A program made the translations under genes and the position numbers. A DNA stretch of 64,000 bases from Candidatus Poribacteria bacterium (GTDB lineage Bacteria; Poribacteria; WGA-4E; WGA-3G). A model generated the notes under the pieces. That model was not told the DNA's origin. It did no database searches and saw only the letters and a list, made by a program, of their open reading frames with translations. Of this stretch, positions 8,268 through 16,117 are shown piece after piece (position 1 is the first letter of the stretch; the number at the start of each line of letters is the position of its first letter). Location of the stretch: assembly GCA_958295815.1 (NCBI GenBank), contig OY282374.1, forward strand, positions 764,856 to 828,855. The letters run 5' to 3'.

Positions 8268-9329
8268 CTACGACTTCGCTTCTTCAATACTTTGGGGGCT
8301 ACCGGTTACGTCACCTCCAAGCCATCGATAGGGACGTGGATAAAGGGTCACGGATCTGTCGTCCAAGGGTAGTTTGACAGGAACACTGTTTCGGGTTGCT
8401 GAGAGTTTCGCAGCAATCGCGACCTCCAACGCTTGTCGGAGATCCGCGCCGGTAATCCATGGGGTTCCATTCCCATCAACAGCTGCCAAAAAGGAGCGGA
8501 TTGAACCGGTGAGGTAACTGAATTCGCTCCATGGGTAAGGATTATAGTTGGGTTCAAATCGGACACGATTGCCGTGACGATCAAAGCCTTTAAAAATCTC
8601 TGGCGGGTTCCAATCCCAGCGGACGAGGCATTCATCTGTCCAGACGTCTACACCGCGACACAGCGTTGGGCTTCCGAAGACATTGCATTCAAGTCCATTG
8701 CTGAGTTGGAAGCGTCCATTGATGATTAAACCTTCATCGGTTTCAGCGTCTAAGGCTTCTGGCGGGGTTCCCCACGCGATTACCTCTTCAACTTCGGCAT
8801 TGGTGAACAGCCTGAGTACGGAGATGTGTTGACAGCCACCACCGGAAATTTCACCGCCAAACCCGTGAACGCTGGCACCTCTGATATGCCCGAATTCACC
8901 GTTGTGGAGTCGGGATGCTGCTTCCTGTACCTCGTTCATTGCCCGCTGCAGGTTACCGCCAGCAAATACCACGCCTCGTTCACGACACGCTTCAACCATT
9001 GCGTCGGCATCTTCGAGGCTTGCAGCGATCGGTTTTTCCGTAGAGATGCCTTTGACACCGGCTTCGGCGCATGCAATTACGGCATCCTTCATGTATTTTG
9101 TGGGCGTAACGACTACCGCGATGTCTGGCACGGTGTTCGCTAATAAGGTTTCTACATCTGGGTAGAGTCCCGCAACACCGAAGCGCGTACCGAGGACATC
9201 TCGCCGTTCCGCATTGGCATCGGCGATCGCGACGATTTCTGTGTCAGGATAGGTGGTGTATGCCTCTGCATAATTTTGCCCCATCCGTCCACAGCCGATG
9301 ATAGCTACACGATGTTTGGTGTCGCTCAT
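8268..9329 (-). CDS. Gfo/Idh/MocA family oxidoreductase
   Basis: A 353-residue oxidoreductase with Rossmann motif GCGRMG (residues 12-17) and EKP (98-100). The ATG at 9329 is chosen because AGGAGG lies 7 nt before it; an in-frame TTG six bases further out has no suitable site. It is the first gene of the minus-strand series that continues with the H-x-G PhyH protein 62 bp downstream, so the two are probably one transcript. As with the other family members here, the cofactor is predictable but the substrate is not. Confidence 0.92.
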   Translation of the reverse strand: MSDTKHRVAIIGCGRMGQNYAEAYTTYPDTEIVAIADANAERRDVLGTRFGVAGLYPDVETLLANTVPDIAVVVTPTKYMKDAVIACAEAGVKGISTEKPIAASLEDADAMVEACRERGVVFAGGNLQRAMNEVQEAASRLHNGEFGHIRGASVHGFGGEISGGGCQHISVLRLFTNAEVEEVIAWGTPPEALDAETDEGLIINGRFQLSNGLECNVFGSPTLCRGVDVWTDECLVRWDWNPPEIFKGFDRHGNRVRFEPNYNPYPWSEFSYLTGSIRSFLAAVDGNGTPWITGADLRQALEVAIAAKLSATRNSVPVKLPLDDRSVTLYPRPYRWLGGDVTGSPQSIEEAKS

Positions 9330-9687
9330 TTTCAAGCCTCCTGATTCTGAATGTTAGCAAGTTTTCAAAAGTCTGTCAAGAAAAAGTGGTGTGTTTAGGG
9401 TTGTTTAGTTTTCGCACTACAAACCTTCCTGCTCGTATAGAGAAACCATTTACCGTCCGTTAACGTTACTCAATCAAAGGGCAACAATCCTGCCAAATCC
9501 TTGAATCCTAAATTCACAGCCGACCGCCGACTACTAACTGCTGACCACCGACCTCTGAGTGCTGAAAAACGTGCTTGCTTTTTTTTATCTGTTGATGTAT
9601 AATGAGCTTGAAAATGATTGGTTATTTCGTTGTTTGTGGGAACTATACGACAATTGGGTTGCTTTGATACAATTGGGGTAAAGAAAA
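9330..9687. other. divergent spacer
   Basis: Separates the minus-strand catabolic series from glnD. It contains a degenerate string of ccgaccgccgactactaactgctgaccaccg-type units (about 9519-9566), the same family as at 3072-3096 and 20359-20383, and the glnD promoter. No gene seen. Confidence 0.7.
9575..9603 (+). promoter_or_regulatory. sigma-70-type promoter upstream of glnD
   Basis: TTGCTT (9575-9580), 17-bp spacer including a T-tract, TATAAT (9598-9603). The predicted start is near 9610, giving a leader of roughly 78 nt before the glnD ATG. This is the best promoter match in the spacer. Confidence 0.65.
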
Positions 9688-12399
9688 ATGGCTACAAAAA
9701 TAGAAAAACGACTCAATGACTATGTACCGGACCTAAATATGCCTTTTGAGGACTTTCAGAAACAGTTAGCTGCTTTCATTCAAGCCGAACGGGAACTACT
9801 GAAAGCGCGTCTCTTAGAAGGGGAAAGCGGATTTGCAGCTTGCAAAATACATACAGCGATGTGGGATGCGGTTATTCAGAAGGTTTACGAGGTAGCATCC
9901 TTTCAGATTCGGGACGAATACCAGAAACAGCTTGAGGTCCTAAAAATGCTTCCGGACGTTGACACAGACGACTTAGAAACGGAACTGGAAGGTTGGCTGC
10001 CCGATGTTGCTCTCTATGGGGTAGGTAGTTATGGTAGGAATGAACTCTGTTATTTTTCGGATGTAGATGTTATCTATACCTCCTCTGTGGACTTAGAGGA
10101 TATTTATGATGAGAGCACCCTTGAGCTTATCAGATGGTTCTACGATTTTTTTGATAGCCTTCACTCGGTGATTCCTGGGTTTGAGTTCAGTTTTATCTAC
10201 CGTCCACTTGCGGATATAGCGAAATGGAACTATCAGGATATGACGGCACTGATTGATATGCGGTTTATTGCTGGTAATTCAACGCTAACAGAGCAATTCC
10301 GAAAAGCGGTACACTCTGGAAAATCCAATATCTCCCTCGTGTTGGATCTGCTGAAATCAAAAGCAGATGCTTTCAAGGCTTCTGAGGACACAATCTATCT
10401 GAACCAACCAAATGTGAAAACTGGACGCGGCGGGTTACGAACACTTCAGTATGCCCTGTGGATATGCGGGCTCCCAGACTTTACATCGATTCCAGATCTC
10501 TATGAGCAATATGATGATGAGCAACTGATCCCGTCCCTTGATTTCGTATTTAAAGTCCGGAATCTTCTCCATGTACTTGCCGATGCACCACATGATGATC
10601 TTTCCTTTCATCCTGAAAAAGGGGATATGTTACAGACAGAAGTCGCTCGGGTACTCGGATTTACAGATGAAACAGATGAAGGACGTTACGTGTTTATGGC
10701 GGAGTATTATGCCAAGGCAAAATATCTGCATTTCAAGGCGGAACTTCTCACACGCAAGATGTTAGCGAACGGGATTCCTATCTCAGATGTGCTTGCGGTA
10801 AGAACTGACCTGTTGTATTGTATTGATAATAACTTTGGTGAGCTGGATGCAGAAGAACTCTTCACGTTATTCATTTACTTCCAACAGTACGATTTTGAAA
10901 TCGACGCGTCCCTTTCTACCTTTATTTCTCGGTATGTACATGCATTTGACTGGCACTCTTTTCAGAATCGGATGGTAGAATTGATAAACATGCCCGGTGA
11001 TGTTGAGAAAACCCTAACCCGTCTACACCGACTTAATATTCTGTCGCGTCTCGGAGAAGGTGGGGCACTTTTTGAAAAGGCAATGATGACGCGGAGCGAG
11101 CGGAGTCTTGACCCATATACAGTAGGGAAACATACGCTCGTTGCGATTGGACATCTCGATGAAATCCGCAGAACCGAACCGAGTAGTCCGTTTGGTGGTG
11201 CTGGCTTTGGTTCACCTGTATCTCCATCCCCGACTTCTGAATTAGAGGATCTTAACACGGCATTTCGTACCCTTTCGGATCCAGCCCCGCTCTACATGGC
11301 ACTTTTCCTGCACGATATAGATAAACCGGATCCAACCCATCCTGCAACCGGTGCAGAGAAAGCCAAACGCATCGCACCCGAATTTGGCTTCAATTCACAA
11401 CAGACGGATGACATCTGCTTTCTCATCCGAGAACATTTGGCGATGATAGATTTGGCACGCTATCACCATTGGGATGAAAGCACGATTTCCGAATTCTGTA
11501 AAAAAGTTAACTCTTTAGAGCGTTTAACCTCGCTTTATCTGCTCACTTATTGTGATTCTAAAGCCAACGGTTCACAGAACTTTAGTCATGTGGTTAAACA
11601 TAATTTGAAAAGTTTGTACGAGGCAGCACGAACCCGCTTTGTTGGCCAAGAGGAAACGCAGTGGGGAGCCTTCGCACCCGTCGAAGAATTTCAGCACTTC
11701 CTTCACCACATGCCGGTCTCCTACCGGATTAGTGTTTCCCCTGAAGAGATGGCGATGCATATAAAGATGACAGGGCAGATTGAAGGTGGGGCTACCGGGA
11801 TAGAGGAAACACCAAGTGCCGGTGTCATTCAGTTTGTTGACCGTCCTGGCTTTACTGAGTTGCATCTGTGTAGTCCGAGCCGTATTGGAAAATTGCACAC
11901 AGTCAGCGGACTCTTTTTCGCGAATGGCATAGATGTTCGAGACGCTCGCGTCTATACCAAACAAGATACGAACATTGAACTTGAAATCTATCGACTCGTT
12001 CATCAACCGCCACATCATAGTGGAGAACCGATGCCTCTTGATGAGGAACTCAAACGCGACCTGGATTTTGACATCCGAAGCCTGTTGGCGCAGGAAGTGA
12101 CGCTTGAGGAGATTTTTAACAGACACTACGTGAATCTATCTGAGACATGGCAGGTTGATGAAGTGACTGTTGAGACGGCGCGGAGTTATACAGAGATCGT
12201 CGTTGTTGGTGAAGAAAAGGTGGGATTTCTACACTACTTTAGTGGTATCCTCGCGAAACTCGGTTTGAACGTTGATATGTGTAAGTGCTCAGGCTTAGGA
12301 GGTCAGGCGGTTGATCGATTCTATGTGCAATCGGTGGCTGATCCGAAAATGATACACGCCGATATTATGGCGGCATTAGAGGCTGAAAATGGGAATTAG
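9688..12399 (+). CDS. glnD: PII uridylyltransferase / uridylyl-removing enzyme
   Basis: A 903-residue GlnD-type nitrogen sensor. In order: a nucleotidyltransferase domain with GVGSYGRNELCYFSDVDVIY (about 111-130), a helical linker region, an HD hydrolase domain with HDIDKP (about 542), and two C-terminal ACT domains (about 712-780 and 834-900) that in the family bind glutamine. GlnD uridylylates PII when glutamine is low and removes UMP when it is high. A PII protein with the modifiable Tyr and a GlnA are encoded at 46.8-48.7 kb, so the cognate target is in this window but not linked. Length and domain order are normal. It heads a plus-strand run continuing with an epimerase gene 41 bp away. 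Confidence 0.93.
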   Translation: MATKIEKRLNDYVPDLNMPFEDFQKQLAAFIQAERELLKARLLEGESGFAACKIHTAMWDAVIQKVYEVASFQIRDEYQKQLEVLKMLPDVDTDDLETELEGWLPDVALYGVGSYGRNELCYFSDVDVIYTSSVDLEDIYDESTLELIRWFYDFFDSLHSVIPGFEFSFIYRPLADIAKWNYQDMTALIDMRFIAGNSTLTEQFRKAVHSGKSNISLVLDLLKSKADAFKASEDTIYLNQPNVKTGRGGLRTLQYALWICGLPDFTSIPDLYEQYDDEQLIPSLDFVFKVRNLLHVLADAPHDDLSFHPEKGDMLQTEVARVLGFTDETDEGRYVFMAEYYAKAKYLHFKAELLTRKMLANGIPISDVLAVRTDLLYCIDNNFGELDAEELFTLFIYFQQYDFEIDASLSTFISRYVHAFDWHSFQNRMVELINMPGDVEKTLTRLHRLNILSRLGEGGALFEKAMMTRSERSLDPYTVGKHTLVAIGHLDEIRRTEPSSPFGGAGFGSPVSPSPTSELEDLNTAFRTLSDPAPLYMALFLHDIDKPDPTHPATGAEKAKRIAPEFGFNSQQTDDICFLIREHLAMIDLARYHHWDESTISEFCKKVNSLERLTSLYLLTYCDSKANGSQNFSHVVKHNLKSLYEAARTRFVGQEETQWGAFAPVEEFQHFLHHMPVSYRISVSPEEMAMHIKMTGQIEGGATGIEETPSAGVIQFVDRPGFTELHLCSPSRIGKLHTVSGLFFANGIDVRDARVYTKQDTNIELEIYRLVHQPPHHSGEPMPLDEELKRDLDFDIRSLLAQEVTLEEIFNRHYVNLSETWQVDEVTVETARSYTEIVVVGEEKVGFLHYFSGILAKLGLNVDMCKCSGLGGQAVDRFYVQSVADPKMIHADIMAALEAENGN

Positions 12400-12440
12400 C
12401 TAACTCCAGATTGATGAAGGAGTTGATTTGAGGGACGGAT

Positions 12441-13199
12441 ATGAAGCAACGTGTACTTATTACTGGTGCTGCTGGGAAAGTCGGTAGCGCGCTATGGCAG
12501 GCGTGGGAAGAACAAGACACTTACACGCTAACATTGATGGATATCAACCCAATTACTGGGTCGAATTCGCGCGTCGTAATGGCAGATATTCGCGACTATG
12601 ATGCGATGAGAGAATTGTGCCAAAATCAGGATGTCTTGGTGCATCTGGCGTATCTCCGCCAAGATTCGCTTGGGAAAGTTCCCGGTGAAGTAAGCGATAT
12701 TGGCGCGTCCATGAACCTGTTTGAAGCCGCACGCGAGCAGGGCGTTAAAAAGATCGTTTATGCAAGTACAAATCACGTTTCAGGTTGGAATGAGCGACTG
12801 AATTCCCCACCTCGGTTCTCTACGGCTGATCAGTTTCGTCCTGATGGATGGTACGGCGCGATGAAAGGAATGGCAGAGATCGCCGGACGCTATCTCGTTG
12901 ACGCACACGATATGCGGTTCATTAGCTTCCGAATCGGGACTTTCAGCGGGACCTATGAACCGGAGGGGATACGCCACTGTAGTACGCTCCTAACACCGAG
13001 AGACTGCGTGCAGCTTTTCGGATTGGCTGTGGATTATGACGGACCTGTCAAATACTTGATTACTTACGGACGTTCTGCGAATTCTGATGGATATCAGCAG
13101 AGTTTCCTCGATATAAGCGGTGCCGTTGAGGTATTGGGGTATCAACCCCAGGATAATTTGGTTAAAACACATCTTCACAAATTTTTGTCAGAATCGTAA
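12441..13199 (+). CDS. NAD-dependent epimerase/dehydratase (uronate dehydrogenase-like)
   Basis: A 252-residue short-chain (extended SDR-like) enzyme. The N-terminal TGAAGKVGSAL motif is the NAD-binding glycine loop, YASTNHVSGW corresponds to the catalytic Ser/Asn region, and YGAMKGMAE is the YxxxK catalytic pair. The short length and the 'STNHV' segment resemble uronate dehydrogenases, which oxidise hexuronates to aldarolactones, but a general NAD-dependent epimerase/dehydratase is the safer name. A GAGGGACGG site precedes the ATG. It lies between glnD and trmB with short gaps and is probably co-transcribed, without an obvious functional tie. Confidence 0.88.
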   Translation: MKQRVLITGAAGKVGSALWQAWEEQDTYTLTLMDINPITGSNSRVVMADIRDYDAMRELCQNQDVLVHLAYLRQDSLGKVPGEVSDIGASMNLFEAAREQGVKKIVYASTNHVSGWNERLNSPPRFSTADQFRPDGWYGAMKGMAEIAGRYLVDAHDMRFISFRIGTFSGTYEPEGIRHCSTLLTPRDCVQLFGLAVDYDGPVKYLITYGRSANSDGYQQSFLDISGAVEVLGYQPQDNLVKTHLHKFLSES

Positions 13200-13222
13200 C
13201 TGGTTTGTCCGTTAGATAACCT

Positions 13223-13927
13223 ATGCGTGAAAATCCCGACTACAACGATATCTACTATCAAAATACAACGAACTACTCCCAAATAATTGACATCGTAACA
13301 GAACGTGTTATACCACTCAGCGACTTAGCTGCACCGATTGATTGGGAAGGGTTCTTTGGAAATGCACATCCGGTGGAAATAGAAATTGGATTCGGTAAGG
13401 GACGTTTTCTGCTCGAAACGTCAAAACGGCATCCGAAGGTGAACTATGTCGGGGTTGAGCGTGCACAGAAGTACGTTGGGTTGACACGAGAACGCTTTGA
13501 GAAGTACATGCAGCATTTTGGTGTCGATAAAACGTCTGGGACGTTCTCAAATGTGCGTCTCGCGTGGGCAGATGCAAACTATTTTTTAACTCGATATGTG
13601 CCAGCGGCATCTGTGCAGGCGTATCATATCTATTTTCCCGATCCATGGCCCAAGAAACGACAGCGGAAACGACGAATCTTTCGGAATCAGGACTTTTTGT
13701 CGGCATTGGCGGAGACACTCAAATCGGATGTCGGTAGACTTTATATTGCGACGGATTATGAAACGTATTTTTGGGAGATACAGGAGCGACTTTCGCAGGT
13801 GAGCGCACTGCGTCCTATTGAGGAGAATCTTAGTCCGGATCGAGATATTACGACGAATTTTGAAATGAAGTATACCTCAGAAGGTAGGGAGATCTATCGA
13901 GCGGTATACGAAAAGTTTTCGTCTTAG
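13223..13927 (+). CDS. trmB: tRNA (guanine-N7-)-methyltransferase
   Basis: A 234-residue class I SAM-dependent methyltransferase of the TrmB family, which makes m7G46 in tRNA variable loops. The SAM motif EIGFGKGRF and the diagnostic IYFPDPWPKKRQRKRR segment are both present, followed by the TDYETYF and NFEMKYTSEGREIYR blocks of the family C-terminus. The N-terminus carries about 40 residues before the conserved core, slightly longer than minimal TrmB. It starts 23 bp after the epimerase stop and is followed by uvrC after 74 bp. Confidence 0.96.
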   Translation: MRENPDYNDIYYQNTTNYSQIIDIVTERVIPLSDLAAPIDWEGFFGNAHPVEIEIGFGKGRFLLETSKRHPKVNYVGVERAQKYVGLTRERFEKYMQHFGVDKTSGTFSNVRLAWADANYFLTRYVPAASVQAYHIYFPDPWPKKRQRKRRIFRNQDFLSALAETLKSDVGRLYIATDYETYFWEIQERLSQVSALRPIEENLSPDRDITTNFEMKYTSEGREIYRAVYEKFSS

Positions 13928-14001
13928 TAAACAGTCAATTTTTCTCAGGAGTAGTGTGATGATTTGAGCGGATTGTGGATTGCTAACGGAGAGTAGAAGA
14001 A

Positions 14002-15876
14002 ATGAAATCAGAGCAACTTAGTAATGCTACACCTGAATTGTGGCAATCTCTTCCGAATGCGTCAGGGGTTTATCTGATGAAAGCCTCTGATGGCAGTGTC
14101 ATCTATGTCGGAAAAGCAGTCCGTTTGCGAACCCGGGTGCGCTCCTATTTTGGCGAAGCTGGCAAGCCAAAACTTGCTGTCAGAAGTAGAGACAAATCCC
14201 CACACGCACTGACATCACAGATGATGCGATATGTCACAGAGATTGACTATATTGTCACGGAGACTGAAGTCGAGGCACTGATTTTAGAGAATAACCTGAT
14301 TAAGGCGCATCAGCCGCGCTATAATGTGAAACTGAAGGACGATAAACGCTATCCGTATCTACGCGTGACTGTCAATGAACCCTTCCCCCGCATCCACATT
14401 ACCCGTAAAGCCGAAAACGATGGATCACGATATTTCGGACCGTTCGTTCACGTCCGTTCCACCCGCCAGACGCTCAAGCAGTTGACGAAGTTATTTCCTA
14501 TCCGCACCTGTACGCTTCCGCTCGCGGAAAGTGGTAATAGATACCGTGTCTGCTTGGATTATCACATCGGACGGTGTCCCGGTCCGTGCGCAGATAGGAT
14601 TGATGTCCCAGATTACGATGAGATCGTTCGGAAGGTATGTCAGTTCTTGAGCGGAAATACAGATGCCGTCGTTAAAGAACTAACATCGCAAATGGAAGCT
14701 GCCGCGGAAGCACTCGATTTTGAAACGGCGGCGAAATATCGGGATACGCTTAAAGACGTTCAACAAGCAATTACGACCCAGAGCTTGGATACTGTATCCG
14801 CTGCAGATGAGGATGTTATTGGCATTGCCGCTCGGACTGATATTGCGTGTGTTCAGCTTTTGCGGGTACGAGATGGTAAACTCCTTGAACGTGAGCACTA
14901 CTATCTTAACGACGCCGATCCAGAATCCCTTGCAACTGCGTTAAGTGCTTTCATTTCGCAGTATTATCAGAATGCTGTCTTCGTTCCAAAAACGGTTGTC
15001 TTACCCATGCCGATTGAAGCGATAGAACTAATTGAAGATTGGCTTAGCGAAAAACGGGGGAGTCGCGTCGGATTACACGTGCCAAGGGCAGGTAGACTCC
15101 GAAAGTTACAGGCTTTGGCATCGAAAAACGCCGAAATCCTCCTGACACAGCGTGAACAGAATGTGGTCTATAGCAGTGGGGTGGAACCCGCACTCGTTGA
15201 ATTGCAGGAGCTGCTTGAGATAAAGCAGCCACTTAGAAGGATTGAGGCGTATGATATTTCGAATCTCGGCGATAGGTTCGCAGTCGGGTCAATGGTGGTT
15301 TTGGAGGATGGAAAACCGGCTTCAGGAGAGTACCGTCGATTTAAGATTCGCACGGTTGTTGGACAAAACGATTTTGCGATGATGCAGGAGGTTATTACCC
15401 GACGCTTCCGCCGTGCCCTCGCAGATGATGAGAAATTTAACAAATTGCCAGATCTGATGTTGATTGATGGTGGGAAAGGGCAGTTGAGCGCAGCGCAGAC
15501 AGCCATGAAAGCTTTCGCTTCCTCCAGTCTCCCTGATATTCCGATGATTGCACTTGCGAAGCGGATTGAGGAGATTTTCGTTCCCGGCAAATCCGAACCC
15601 ATTGTGCTCCGAGAGGATAACCCGACTCTACACATGATTCAACGTTTACGAGATGAGGCACACCGATTTGCGGTTACATATCATCGCCGACTCCGGCAGA
15701 AGTCACTGAGCGTATCAGTGCTTGACGAGATCCCGAACCTCGGCCCGAAGCGGAAACAGGCACTGCTCAAGCATTTTGGTACGATTGAAGCGATTCGAGA
15801 GGCGAGTTTGGATGGCTTGCTTTCTGTCAAGGGGATTCCACGCAGCGTTGCTGAAAACATTCGGAAACACCTCTGA
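14002..15876 (+). CDS. uvrC: excinuclease ABC subunit C
   Basis: A 624-residue UvrC, the nuclease that makes both incisions in nucleotide excision repair after UvrA/UvrB damage recognition. The N-terminal GIY-YIG domain (SGVYLMKASDGSVIYVGKA) cuts 3' of the lesion; a UVR helical motif around residues 225-260 binds UvrB; the RNase H-like domain (YDISNLGD and VVLEDGKPASGEYRRFKI blocks) makes the 5' cut; helix-hairpin-helix motifs end the protein (LGPKRKQALLKHFG and the 'SVKGIPRSVAENI' block). Length is normal. A GGAGAG site precedes the ATG. No uvrA or uvrB is nearby. Confidence 0.97.
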   Translation: MKSEQLSNATPELWQSLPNASGVYLMKASDGSVIYVGKAVRLRTRVRSYFGEAGKPKLAVRSRDKSPHALTSQMMRYVTEIDYIVTETEVEALILENNLIKAHQPRYNVKLKDDKRYPYLRVTVNEPFPRIHITRKAENDGSRYFGPFVHVRSTRQTLKQLTKLFPIRTCTLPLAESGNRYRVCLDYHIGRCPGPCADRIDVPDYDEIVRKVCQFLSGNTDAVVKELTSQMEAAAEALDFETAAKYRDTLKDVQQAITTQSLDTVSAADEDVIGIAARTDIACVQLLRVRDGKLLEREHYYLNDADPESLATALSAFISQYYQNAVFVPKTVVLPMPIEAIELIEDWLSEKRGSRVGLHVPRAGRLRKLQALASKNAEILLTQREQNVVYSSGVEPALVELQELLEIKQPLRRIEAYDISNLGDRFAVGSMVVLEDGKPASGEYRRFKIRTVVGQNDFAMMQEVITRRFRRALADDEKFNKLPDLMLIDGGKGQLSAAQTAMKAFASSSLPDIPMIALAKRIEEIFVPGKSEPIVLREDNPTLHMIQRLRDEAHRFAVTYHRRLRQKSLSVSVLDEIPNLGPKRKQALLKHFGTIEAIREASLDGLLSVKGIPRSVAENIRKHL

Positions 15877-15892
15877 TCTGCGATCTTGAGAC

Positions 15893-15908
15893 TGCACAAA
15901 TCTGTGCA
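15893..15908. repeat. short hairpin after uvrC
   Basis: Perfect inverted repeat tgcaca-aatc-tgtgca, 17 bp after the uvrC stop. No T-run follows, so it is at most a 3'-end stabilising hairpin. Confidence 0.4.
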
Positions 15909-16117
15909 ATGTATTCAGTGAACTGCACTGGTTTGGGCAGTTTCAACACTCGAATAGGCGGACTTTAGCATAACTGTAGTGTTTCTGGGTTGGCATGTTA
16001 TTTGCAATAACTATTTCAGTCTTGATATTGAGTGCTGGCGCGGTTGTGAACACATAACGGTGTGTCAGCCTTAATTTTTGGTAAATTAGCCTTAATAAAT
16101 AATAAAGAAGTAAAAAA

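Noticed and set aside
11572..12126. 184-codon open frame on the minus strand inside glnD
   Set aside because: The plus-strand glnD reading has the ACT domain blocks here; the minus frame shows no protein-like motifs.
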